From assembly GCA_035286465.1 (NCBI GenBank), contig DATEDF010000054.1:1-22766 (forward strand): 22,766 nucleotides of DNA. The letters are read 5' to 3'. Source of the DNA: Fen-1231 sp035286465 (GTDB lineage Bacteria > Gemmatimonadota > Gemmatimonadetes > Gemmatimonadales > Gemmatimonadaceae). Below, piece by piece: positions 13,678 to 21,426 of the stretch. Positions within the stretch are counted from its first letter, which is position 1, and the number at the start of each line of letters is the position of its first letter. The position numbers and the translations under genes are program-made. The notes under the pieces were generated by a model. The model was given only the letters and a program-made list of their open reading frames with translations. It was not told where the DNA came from and ran no database searches.

Positions 13678-16600
13678 ATGGACCTCCGCGACGAGCTGCA
13701 GAGGACCCTCGGTGACGCCTACGCCCTCGAGCGTGAGCTCGGCGGCGGCGGGATGTCGCGGGTGTTCGTGGCGGAGGAGCGATCGCTCCGCCGCAAGGTG
13801 GTGGTCAAGGTCCTGCCGCCCGAACTCACCGCCGGCGTGAACGTCGAGCGCTTCAACCGCGAGATCCTCGTGGCGGCGAAGCTGCAGCACCCCCACATCG
13901 TGCCCGTGCTCGCCGCGGGGGAGATGAACGGGCTTCCGTACTACACGATGCCCTTCGTCGAGGGCGAGTCGCTGCGCGTGAGGCTCGCGCGCGCGAACGC
14001 GCTGTCCATCACGGACGCGGTCGGCGTGCTCCGCGACGTCGCCAAGGCGCTCGCCTTCGCGCACAAGCGCGGGATTGTCCACCGCGACATCAAGCCCGAC
14101 AACGTGCTGATCACGGGCGGCTCGGCGACGGTCACCGATTTCGGGATCGCGAAGGCCATCAGCGCGTCGCGCACCGCGGGCGCGGGCGCGACGCTCACAC
14201 AGGTGGGGACGTCCATCGGGACGCCGTCGTACATGTCGCCGGAGCAGGCGGCGGGCGATCCGGACACCGATCATCGCACCGACATCTACTCCTTCGGCTG
14301 CATGGCGTACGAGTTGCTCGCCGGGCGGCCGCCGTTCACGGAGAAGACGCCGCGCAAGCTGTTGGCGGCGCACATGGGAGAAAAGCCGGCGCCCGTCGCG
14401 GAGCTTCGGTCCGACACGCCGGTGGAGCTGGCCGAGCTGGTGATGCGGTGCCTGGAGAAGGAGGCGGATAGCCGGCCGCAACACGCGAGCGACCTCGTGC
14501 ACGTGCTCGAGACCGTAACGAGCGGCGGCACGCAGCCCGCGATGCCGGCGGTGCTGCTCGGCGGGCGCGGGATGTTCCGGAAGGCGCTCCTGTTGTATGC
14601 GGCTGCGTTCGTGGCGGTGGCGATCCTCGCCAAGGCGGCGATCGTCGGGATCGGGCTCCCCGACTGGGTGTTCCCCGGCTCGCTCATCGTGATGGCGCTG
14701 GGGCTGCCTGTGATCCTCTGGACGGGCTACGTGCAGCGCGTGACGCGGCAGGCGCTGACGGCGACGCCGACGTACACGCCGGGCGGGACGCCGAGCGTGG
14801 CGCAGGGGACGATGGCGACGCTGGCGATCAAGGCCGCCCCGCACGTGAGTTGGCACCGGACGGCGCGTGGCGTGGCGTATGCGCTGGGCACGTTCGTCGT
14901 GATCGTCGCCGCGTTCATGGTGATGCGCGCCGTCGGCATCGGCCCCGCGGCCTCACTGCTCGCGGCGGGCAAGATCAGCCAGAAGGATCCGATTCTCCTC
15001 GCCGACTTCCGCATCTCCAACGCTGACTCGGCGCTTGGGCGGGTCGCGAGCGACGCCGTGCGGCAGGGGCTCGCCGAATCGTCGGTGATCACCCTGGTGT
15101 CGCCGGCCACCGTGGCCGCGGCGCTCCAGCGCGCGCAGCGCCCCGCCTCGTCGAGCCTCGACCTCCAGCTCGCGCGCGACATCGCGCTCCGGCAGGGCGT
15201 GAAGGCGATCATTGACGGCGAGGTGGCGGGCGCGGCCGGCGGCTACCTGGTGACATTGCGGTTGGTCAGCACCGATTCGCTGGTGCCGCTCACAATGCTC
15301 ACCGCCAGCGGCCAGGGGCCGCAGGGGTTCATTGACGCGGTGGACAAGGTGACGCGCACCTTCCGGGCGAAGGCGGGCGAGTCGCTGCGGCGCGTGCAGC
15401 GCGCGCCGCCGCTCGGGGACGTCACCACGGGCTCGCTCGACGCGCTCCGCAAGTACAGTGAGGCCTACCGCGCGAACAGCTTCGAAGCCATGTACGTGAA
15501 GGCAGCCGCACTCGCGCGCGAGGCAGTTGGAATCGACTCCGGCTTTGCGATGGCCTGGCGCCTGCTTGGCACTTCGATGAGCAATGCCGGGATGCAGCGT
15601 GCGCCCATTGACTCGGCGTTCGAGCAGGCCTACCGGCTGCGCGGGCGCCTCAGCGAGCGTGAGCGGGTGTTCGTGACGGGCAGCTACTACACGAACACCC
15701 GACACCGCGACCGAGAGAAGGCGATCGCCGCATGGGAGGCGCTGATGGCGATGGGCGACGCCGAAGCCATCAGAGTAGCATCCAACTACCTCGGGCTGGA
15801 GTTCGAGAGCCGGCGAGAGCACGCGCGCGCTGATTCGATGTTTGCGGCGGGCATTCGCGCAGACGCGTCCGGGAACTTCCCGTACACGAATCGCATCATT
15901 GCGCTGCTGAACGCGGGCCGGCTCGCGGAGGCCCGCGAGGCCGCTCAGGTCGCCGCGCGCCGGTTCCCGGCGCTTGCCAGCGCACAACAGCGGCAGCGCG
16001 ACCTGCTGTATCACGAGGGCCGGCTCGACCAGCTGCGTCGCCAGCTCGACAGCATCGAGACCGCCGGGAACCCGGCGATGCGGAGCTGGGCGCTCGCGGG
16101 TAAGGCGGCGATGGCGCTCAGCGACGGCCGGCTCGCCGAGTGGCGGCGTCTCAACGCGCGGCAACGCGCGACCGACTCCGCACGCGGCGTGGCACCGAAT
16201 CGGCTCCTGGGCGCGGCGGTCCTGGCGAGGCTCGACGCCGTAGCCCGCGGCTCCGGCGCAAGTGTCGCCGAGGGCCTCGACGCCGCCCTGGTTCAGACAC
16301 CGCTCCGCTCGATGGCGGACGTGGACAGACCATACCTCCAGGTGACCAGCGCTTACGCGACATCCGGGCGACGCGACCGGGCACGTGCGATTCTCGCCGA
16401 GTACGCCGCGGCGGTCACCGACACGGCGCTCCGACGCGTCCAGCAACCTGAATATCACAACGCGCTCGGCGAGGTCCTCCTCGCGGAGCGTCGCCCCACC
16501 GAGGCGATTGGAGAGTTCCGCCAGGCCGACGTGCTCCCCGACGGGCCGGCGACCTCATGCACGATCTGCCTTCCCTGGAACCTCGCTCGATCCTTCGACG

Positions 16601-16878
16601 CGGCGAGCCAGCCCGACTCCGCGATCGCGATGTATGAGGAGTACCTCTCGACGCCCTATTACCAGCGATTCCAGGCGCCGCTGGACCCAGTGGCACTGCC
16701 GTTCATCCATCGGCGGCTCGGCGAGCTGTACGAGGCGAAGCGAAACGCGGCGAAGGCCGCCGAGCACTACCGCGCCTTCATTGACCTCTGGAAGAACGCC
16801 GACGCCGAGCTCCAACCCCGCGTCGCCGAGGCGCGCCGCCGGCTCGCGAAGCTGACGCCGGTGGAGAAGCCGCACTAA
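13678..16878 (+). CDS. Receptor-type Ser/Thr protein kinase 1 with extracytoplasmic TPR region
   Basis: A 1066-residue membrane kinase. Residues 15-280 are a Hanks-type kinase: glycine loop LGGGGMSRVF at 21-30, ATP lysine K44, HRDIKPDN at 135-142 (catalytic D137), DFG at 154-156, and SPE at 187-189. Three hydrophobic spans follow at about 303-327, 330-353 and 398-420, which would put the C-terminal half outside the cytoplasm. Residues 438-570 resemble the alpha/beta sensor module seen in FlgO/TolB-N-like and cyclase-linked proteins (inference). From about 590 to the end are TPR-like helical repeats, with a C961-x-x-C964 pair. The ligand is unknown. It is a paralogue of the kinase at 17896, and the two are closest in the kinase and membrane parts. 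Confidence 0.93.
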   Translation: MDLRDELQRTLGDAYALERELGGGGMSRVFVAEERSLRRKVVVKVLPPELTAGVNVERFNREILVAAKLQHPHIVPVLAAGEMNGLPYYTMPFVEGESLRVRLARANALSITDAVGVLRDVAKALAFAHKRGIVHRDIKPDNVLITGGSATVTDFGIAKAISASRTAGAGATLTQVGTSIGTPSYMSPEQAAGDPDTDHRTDIYSFGCMAYELLAGRPPFTEKTPRKLLAAHMGEKPAPVAELRSDTPVELAELVMRCLEKEADSRPQHASDLVHVLETVTSGGTQPAMPAVLLGGRGMFRKALLLYAAAFVAVAILAKAAIVGIGLPDWVFPGSLIVMALGLPVILWTGYVQRVTRQALTATPTYTPGGTPSVAQGTMATLAIKAAPHVSWHRTARGVAYALGTFVVIVAAFMVMRAVGIGPAASLLAAGKISQKDPILLADFRISNADSALGRVASDAVRQGLAESSVITLVSPATVAAALQRAQRPASSSLDLQLARDIALRQGVKAIIDGEVAGAAGGYLVTLRLVSTDSLVPLTMLTASGQGPQGFIDAVDKVTRTFRAKAGESLRRVQRAPPLGDVTTGSLDALRKYSEAYRANSFEAMYVKAAALAREAVGIDSGFAMAWRLLGTSMSNAGMQRAPIDSAFEQAYRLRGRLSERERVFVTGSYYTNTRHRDREKAIAAWEALMAMGDAEAIRVASNYLGLEFESRREHARADSMFAAGIRADASGNFPYTNRIIALLNAGRLAEAREAAQVAARRFPALASAQQRQRDLLYHEGRLDQLRRQLDSIETAGNPAMRSWALAGKAAMALSDGRLAEWRRLNARQRATDSARGVAPNRLLGAAVLARLDAVARGSGASVAEGLDAALVQTPLRSMADVDRPYLQVTSAYATSGRRDRARAILAEYAAAVTDTALRRVQQPEYHNALGEVLLAERRPTEAIGEFRQADVLPDGPATSCTICLPWNLARSFDAASQPDSAIAMYEEYLSTPYYQRFQAPLDPVALPFIHRRLGELYEAKRNAAKAAEHYRAFIDLWKNADAELQPRVAEARRRLAKLTPVEKPH

Positions 16879-16885
16879 CACACGT

Positions 16886-16900
16886 CGCGCCCCGGGCGCG
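16886..16900. other. GC-rich palindrome after kinase 1
   Basis: CGCGCCCCGGGCGCG lies eight bases after the kinase stop codon and is nearly self-complementary. There is no T-run, so termination is doubtful. It is probably a weak hairpin in a GC-rich spacer. Confidence 0.25.
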
Positions 16901-16969
16901 CTCACGAGGCGCGCCTGATTGCCGGCGCGCATGCGGAGGCGGATGCGGCGCGCAACGGCGCCACTGAGG

Positions 16970-16999
16970 GTGGCCGCTCAAGGGTGTTGTGCTTAGGCT
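16970..16999 (+). promoter_or_regulatory. Putative promoter of the two-gene TA-like module
   Basis: GTGGCC at 16970-16975, 18 bases, then TAGGCT at 16994-16999. The TAGGCT ends six bases before the GTG start at 17006, which would give a leaderless transcript. The TGGCCGCT octamer here also occurs in the promoter proposed for kinase 2. Confidence 0.4.
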
Positions 17000-17005
17000 T
17001 CAGGC

Positions 17006-17278
17006 GTGTCATCAACCGCTCTTCCCGGCGGCGACCTGATCGAAACCGGGCTCGAGGACCTCGCGCGGGAGAGGGAAACCGCGGCGGCACTCCTGGTCTC
17101 CATCGGCGCGCCGCGCCTTCGGCGGCTCGGCCATGCGCTGCCGCGCACGATGCCGCAGCCGGAGCGCCGACTCTACGAACTGCTCTCGCAGACCGACGCG
17201 GCCACGGCCCACGGTCGTTACAACGCCCTCATCCGCCGCCTCGTGAGCTTCGAGCGGGCCGCCGAGTGCGTGCGCTAG
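17006..17278 (+). CDS. Small protein upstream of nucleotidyltransferase, candidate antitoxin
   Basis: A 90-residue soluble protein I do not recognise by family name. It reads as mainly helical: DLIETGLEDLARERETAAAL at the front, then an LLVSIGAPRLRRLG segment, a proline-containing turn, and RYNALIRRLVSFERAAEC at the end. It starts at GTG 17006 without a Shine-Dalgarno sequence. It overlaps the next gene by 13 bases if that gene starts at GTG 17266, which is typical of co-translated antitoxin-toxin pairs. Antitoxin function is inferred from this arrangement only. Confidence 0.68.
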   Translation: MSSTALPGGDLIETGLEDLARERETAAALLVSIGAPRLRRLGHALPRTMPQPERRLYELLSQTDAATAHGRYNALIRRLVSFERAAECVR

Positions 17279-17787
17279 CCGATCGCGAGCGCATCCGGCG
17301 GCTGATGGCAGCGTTCGGTCGCGAAGCGCGGACGAACGTGCGCGTGTACTTCGTCGGCGGAACGACCGCGGTGCTGATGGGATGGCGCGACACCACGATC
17401 GACGTGGACTTCGCGATGCGGCCCGAGGACGATGCGCTCTTGCGGGCGATTCCCGCGATGAAGGAATCGCTGCAGATCAACCTCGAGCTGGCGTCACCGG
17501 TGGACTTCATCCCGGTGCCGGCGGGATGGGAGGACCGCGGCACCTTCATCGCCCAGGAAGGCCGAGTCGCGTTCCACCACTTCGATCTGTACGCGCAGGC
17601 GCTCGCGAAGGTGGAGCGCGGGCACGAGCAGGACATCGCCGACGTGCGAGCGATGATCGAACGCCGCCTGATCGAGCCTCACCGCGCGCTCGAATACTTC
17701 GGTCGGATGGAACCGGACCTCTATCGCTTTCCGGCGATCGACGCCACCGCTTTTCGCCGAGCGGCCGAAGACGCGTTCACCCCGTGA
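17266..17787 (+). CDS. DUF6036-type nucleotidyltransferase, candidate toxin
   Basis: A 173-residue protein with a nucleotidyltransferase-like core. VYFVGGTTAVLMGW at 27-40 supplies the glycine-rich motif, and TIDVDF at 44-49 supplies the two metal-binding aspartates D46 and D48. Later come FHHFDLYAQALAKVERGHEQDIADVR and a C-terminal FPAIDATAFRRAAEDA segment, all typical of DUF6036 proteins as I know them, relatives of AbiEii-like toxins. GTG 17266 is preferred because it keeps the N-terminal helix and overlaps the partner; ATG 17305 would give 160 residues. Both Ile-Asp pairs here use ATC, unlike most of the window, which hints at a different origin. Toxicity is inference. Confidence 0.78.
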   Translation: MRALADRERIRRLMAAFGREARTNVRVYFVGGTTAVLMGWRDTTIDVDFAMRPEDDALLRAIPAMKESLQINLELASPVDFIPVPAGWEDRGTFIAQEGRVAFHHFDLYAQALAKVERGHEQDIADVRAMIERRLIEPHRALEYFGRMEPDLYRFPAIDATAFRRAAEDAFTP

Positions 17788-17829
17788 GCACGCGCTGCGG
17801 CGGCGGTGGGAACGGAGTGGCCGCCGTTT

Positions 17830-17859
17830 CTGGCCGCTGAGGAACCCGCGCCGTACATT
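17830..17859 (+). promoter_or_regulatory. Putative promoter of kinase 2
   Basis: CTGGCC at 17830-17835, 18 bases, then TACATT at 17854-17859. This gives a leader of about 30 bases before ATG 17896. TGGCCGCT is identical to the upstream element of the TA-like module, and the spacing is the same in both. Confidence 0.42.
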
Positions 17860-17895
17860 CGTCAGCTTCGAGGTTGATTCTCACCCGCCGCACCG

Positions 17896-20800
17896 ATGAC
17901 CGACCTCCGCTCCCAGCTCCAGGCCACGCTCGCGGGCAGTTACACCCTCGAGCGCGAGCTCGGTGGCGGCGGGATGAGCCGGGTGTTCGTGGCCGACGAG
18001 CTGCGCCTCAAGCGCAAGGTCGTGGTGAAGGTGTTGTCGCCGGAGCTCGCGCAGGGAATCAGCATCGAGCGGTTCGAGCGCGAGATCCAGACGGTGGCCG
18101 CCCTCCAGCACGCGAACATCGTGCCGGTGCACACGGCCGGGGACACGAACGGGCTGCCGTTCTATACGATGCCGTTCGTTGAAGGTGAGTCGCTGCGTGC
18201 GCGGCTCGCGCGCGGGCCGCTGGCCGTGACCGAAGTGATCGGCGTGCTGCGCGACGTGACGCGCGCCCTGGCCTACGCCCACCAGCGGGGCGTGGTGCAC
18301 CGCGACATCAAGCCCGACAACGTGCTGCTCTCGGGCGGCGCGGCGGTCGTGACGGACTTCGGGATCGCCAAGGCCATCAGCGCGGCGCGCACGGCGTCGG
18401 GCGGCGCGACCCTCACGCAGATCGGGACGAGCATCGGGACGCCGGCGTACATGGCGCCCGAACAGGCCGCGGGCGACCCGCAGATTGATCACCGGGCCGA
18501 CATCTACGCACTCGGCGCGATGGCCTATGAGTTGCTCGCCGGCCAGCCGGTGTTCGCCCACCGCACGCCACAGCGAATGCTCGCCGCGCACATGGGCGAG
18601 ACGCCGAAGAACATCACAGACTTCCGTGGCGACCTGCCAGCCGCGCTCGCCGATCTCGTGATGCAGTGCCTGGCCAAGGACGCGAAGGATCGCCCACAGG
18701 CCGCCGGCGACATCGCGCGCGTGCTCGACACGATCACGAGCGGCAGCGGGATGCAGGCGATGCCGCCGGTCCTGCTCGGCGGGCCGGCGATGTTCAAGAA
18801 GGCGCTCGCGATCTACGCCGGGGCGTTCGTCATCGTGGCGGTCCTCGCCAAGGCGGCGATCGTCGGGATCGGGCTTCCCGACTGGGTGTTCCCGGGGTCG
18901 CTGATCGCGATGGCGCTGGGGCTCCCGGCGGTCCTCTGGACAGGCTACGTGCAGCGGGTCGCGCGTCGGGCGATCACGGCGACGCCGACGTTCACGCCGG
19001 GGGGAACACCGAGCACCACCGCGCACGGCACGATCGCCACGATGGCGCTCAAAGCCGCCCCGCACGTGAGCTGGTACCGCACGGCGCGCGGCGGGATGTA
19101 CGCGCTCGGCGCCTTCATCGTGCTGATCGCCGTGTTCATGGCGATGCGAGCGTTCGGCATCGGACCGTTCGGTTCGCTGCTGGCCACCGGAGCGCTGAGA
19201 CAGAGGGAACGGATTCTGCTCACCGACTTCCGTACGACCAGCGCCGACTCCACACTCGGCCGCGTGGTGAGCGACGCCGTGCGCGCGGGGCTGTCGGGGT
19301 CGTCGGCCTTCACGCTCGTGTCGCCCGCCGAGGTCGTGGCCGCGCTGGAGCGGATGAAGCAGCCCCGGACGGCGCGCGTGGACTCGGCCATCGCGCGCCA
19401 GGTCGCGTTGCGCGAGGGGATCAAGGCGGTCGTGGACGGCGACGTGACCGGCGTGGCCGGGGGATACATCGTCGCCATCCGGCTCGTGCGAGCGGACTCG
19501 GGCACCGAGCTGGCATCGTTCCGCGAGACGGGTGACGGACCGCGGGGGCTCATTGATGCGGCGGATCGGCTGGCCCGCGCCCTGCGGAGCAGGGCGGGTG
19601 AGTCGCTGCGGTCCGTCAACGCAACGCCGCCCCTCTTTCAGGCCACGACGAGCTCGCTCGACGCGCTCCGCAAGTACAGCGAAGCGGTGCGGGCGAACGC
19701 CCAGGGTGACCGGCGTGCGATTCAGCTCAACCGCGAGGCCGTCGCGCTGGACTCGACTTTCGCCTCAGCGTGGAGCTCGCTCGGCGCCACGCTGTCGAAC
19801 TACGGCGGCACGCGGTCGGCGATCGACTCGGCGGTCACGCAGGCGTACCGTTACCGGGACCGGCTGCCGGCCCGGGAGCGCGATCTCATCGTCGGCCGAT
19901 ACTACTCGCTGGGGCCCGGGCGCGATCGCGCGAAAGCGATCGAAGCCTATGCGGCCATCCTGCAGCGGGGCGACAGCACTACCGCGGCCGTGAACCTCGG
20001 GGAGTCGCTCCGCTCGCGGCGCGAGTATGCGCGCGCCGAGTCACTCAATCTCGCGGCCGCGCGGATCATACCGGGAAACGGCACGGCGCTTGGAAACGCC
20101 ATTGAGATGCAGCTGAACCAGGGAAAGCTGAAGGAAGCGGCCGCCACCCTGGCGCGCCTCCAGGCCGTGTCGGTGGGCTACGGAACGAGTCGCCGCTTGT
20201 ACACGTTGTACGCCCAGGGGGACGACAAGGCCGTGCGCGCGCTCGCGGACAGCCTGGCACGGTCAGGCGGCGACACGCGGGCGCGCGAGATGGGAATCTC
20301 CGCCCAGCAGAAGCTGGCCCTCCGCGATGGCCGTCTGGGCGACTTCGAGCGCCTGCTCAAGGAAGCCTTGAAGAATTCTCCGGCGCCGCGGCCGGACGAC
20401 GCGATATTCGCCATCTGGCTGGACGTCGCGGTCAAGGGACCGTCGAAGGCGGTGGCCGCGCGGCTCGACGCCGCGATCGCAAAAGTCCCGTTTCGCGAGT
20501 TGCCGCAGGTGGATCGCCCGTATCTCGTGGCGGCGGCGACGCTCGCGAGAGTGGGAAGCGCCGACAAGGCGCACGCCATGATCGCACGCTACCGCGCGGA
20601 GATGACCGACACGTCGCTCCGCCGCCAGCAAGAGGCCGACTTGCACGTGACGCTCGGCGAAATCGCGCTCGCCGAGAACAAGCCGCGGGAGGCGTTGGCC
20701 GAGTTCCGCCGTGGTGATATTGGCTACGATGGCCTGCCGGCCGACGAATGCGCGCCCTGCACGCCGTTCAATCTTGCGAGGGCATTCGATGCGGCGGGAA

Positions 20801-21072
20801 TGGCCGACTCGGCCGCGGCGATGTTCGAGCGGTATCTCTCGACGCCCTACTGGCTGAAACCGGAACTCGAGCTTGACCCAGTGCGCGTGCCGGCCATCCA
20901 CGAACGCCTCGGCCAGCTCTACGAGGCCAGGGGTGAGGCGACGAAAGCCGCCGAGCACTACCGCTCGTTCATCGAGCTCTGGAAGAGCGCCGATCCCGAG
21001 CTGCAGCCGCGCGTCGCCGACGCGCGTCGTCGCCTTGCCAGACTGGCGCCCGTCGAGCGGCCGAAACACTGA
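17896..21072 (+). CDS. Receptor-type Ser/Thr protein kinase 2 with extracytoplasmic TPR region
   Basis: A 1058-residue paralogue of the kinase at 13678 with the same plan. The kinase domain (about 16-280) has LGGGGMSRVF, K45, HRDIKPDN at 135-142 and DFG at 154-156, with APE in place of the first kinase's SPE. Three hydrophobic spans lie near 303-420. The hairpin segment from the first span through TATPTFTPGGTPS shares 50 of 58 residues with kinase 1. The outer alpha/beta module and TPR-like region diverge much more, but keep a CxxC pair (C952, C955) and the same ending, a VExP(K)H tail. There is no Shine-Dalgarno sequence before ATG 17896. Likely binds a different signal from its twin (inference). 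Confidence 0.93.
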   Translation: MTDLRSQLQATLAGSYTLERELGGGGMSRVFVADELRLKRKVVVKVLSPELAQGISIERFEREIQTVAALQHANIVPVHTAGDTNGLPFYTMPFVEGESLRARLARGPLAVTEVIGVLRDVTRALAYAHQRGVVHRDIKPDNVLLSGGAAVVTDFGIAKAISAARTASGGATLTQIGTSIGTPAYMAPEQAAGDPQIDHRADIYALGAMAYELLAGQPVFAHRTPQRMLAAHMGETPKNITDFRGDLPAALADLVMQCLAKDAKDRPQAAGDIARVLDTITSGSGMQAMPPVLLGGPAMFKKALAIYAGAFVIVAVLAKAAIVGIGLPDWVFPGSLIAMALGLPAVLWTGYVQRVARRAITATPTFTPGGTPSTTAHGTIATMALKAAPHVSWYRTARGGMYALGAFIVLIAVFMAMRAFGIGPFGSLLATGALRQRERILLTDFRTTSADSTLGRVVSDAVRAGLSGSSAFTLVSPAEVVAALERMKQPRTARVDSAIARQVALREGIKAVVDGDVTGVAGGYIVAIRLVRADSGTELASFRETGDGPRGLIDAADRLARALRSRAGESLRSVNATPPLFQATTSSLDALRKYSEAVRANAQGDRRAIQLNREAVALDSTFASAWSSLGATLSNYGGTRSAIDSAVTQAYRYRDRLPARERDLIVGRYYSLGPGRDRAKAIEAYAAILQRGDSTTAAVNLGESLRSRREYARAESLNLAAARIIPGNGTALGNAIEMQLNQGKLKEAAATLARLQAVSVGYGTSRRLYTLYAQGDDKAVRALADSLARSGGDTRAREMGISAQQKLALRDGRLGDFERLLKEALKNSPAPRPDDAIFAIWLDVAVKGPSKAVAARLDAAIAKVPFRELPQVDRPYLVAAATLARVGSADKAHAMIARYRAEMTDTSLRRQQEADLHVTLGEIALAENKPREALAEFRRGDIGYDGLPADECAPCTPFNLARAFDAAGMADSAAAMFERYLSTPYWLKPELELDPVRVPAIHERLGQLYEARGEATKAAEHYRSFIELWKSADPELQPRVADARRRLARLAPVERPKH

Positions 21073-21118
21073 GCAGGGCGCCACGCGCCGGCGCGCTGCT
21101 GACGTCGTCCGGCCCTGC
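21073..21118. other. Inverted repeat after kinase 2
   Basis: GCAGGGC at 21073-21079 and GCCCTGC at 21112-21118 form seven-base arms around a perfect 12-base palindrome, CGCGCCGGCGCG, at 21084-21095. It begins right after the stop codon. A terminator is possible, but the T-run is missing. Confidence 0.33.
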
Positions 21119-21140
21119 CGGCCGCACCAACTAGCGATTC

Positions 21141-21167
21141 TGACCACTGATGACTATCATAGGTCAT
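21141..21167 (+). promoter_or_regulatory. Promoter and candidate operator of the phd-vapC pair
   Basis: TATCAT at 21155-21160 lies five bases before the ATG at 21166. It is embedded in inverted repeats: ATGA-CTA-TCAT at 21150-21160, ATGAC at 21150 with GTCAT at 21163-21167, and TGACC at 21141 with GGTCA at 21162. Phd-type antitoxins usually repress their own promoter through such sites, and here the site would cover both the -10 element and the start codon. Confidence 0.45.
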
Positions 21168-21426
21168 GAAGAAAGTCGGCATCGCCGAGTTCAAGGCCCG
21201 CTTGAGCGAATACCTCCGCTACGTCCGCCGCGGCCACGAGATCACGATTCTCGACCGCGACCAGCCCGTGGCCCGCGTGACCCCGTCCGAGACGCGCGGC
21301 ACGCTCAGGGTGCGTGAACCGGCGGGCCCATACCGTCGGCCGTTCGACGTGCCGATGCCGCCGCCGCTCAAGCTCACGGTGGATCCGGTCGCCCTCCTGC
21401 TGGAGGACCGTCAGGGCGAGGAATGA
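21166..21426 (+). CDS. Phd/YefM-type antitoxin
   Basis: An 86-residue antitoxin of the Phd/YefM fold. The N-terminal half, KVGIAEFKARLSEYLRYVRRG then ITILDRDQPVARVTP, is the DNA-binding domain. The C-terminal half is proline-rich and extended, with PYRRPFDVPMPPPLK, and would wrap the toxin. It starts at ATG 21166 without a Shine-Dalgarno sequence, just after TATCAT. It overlaps the toxin gene by four bases (ATGA), the standard coupling for such pairs. Expected to repress its own operon through the inverted repeats upstream. Confidence 0.9.
   Translation: MKKVGIAEFKARLSEYLRYVRRGHEITILDRDQPVARVTPSETRGTLRVREPAGPYRRPFDVPMPPPLKLTVDPVALLLEDRQGEE

Noticed and set aside
12319..14856. A long reverse-strand open frame across argF and kinase 1
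   Set aside because: It spans several forward genes and an intergenic gap, and its translation is repetitive and basic, as expected of an antisense shadow.
16558..16569. CxxC pair in the kinase as a heme c site
   Set aside because: The residue after the second cysteine is not histidine in either paralogue.
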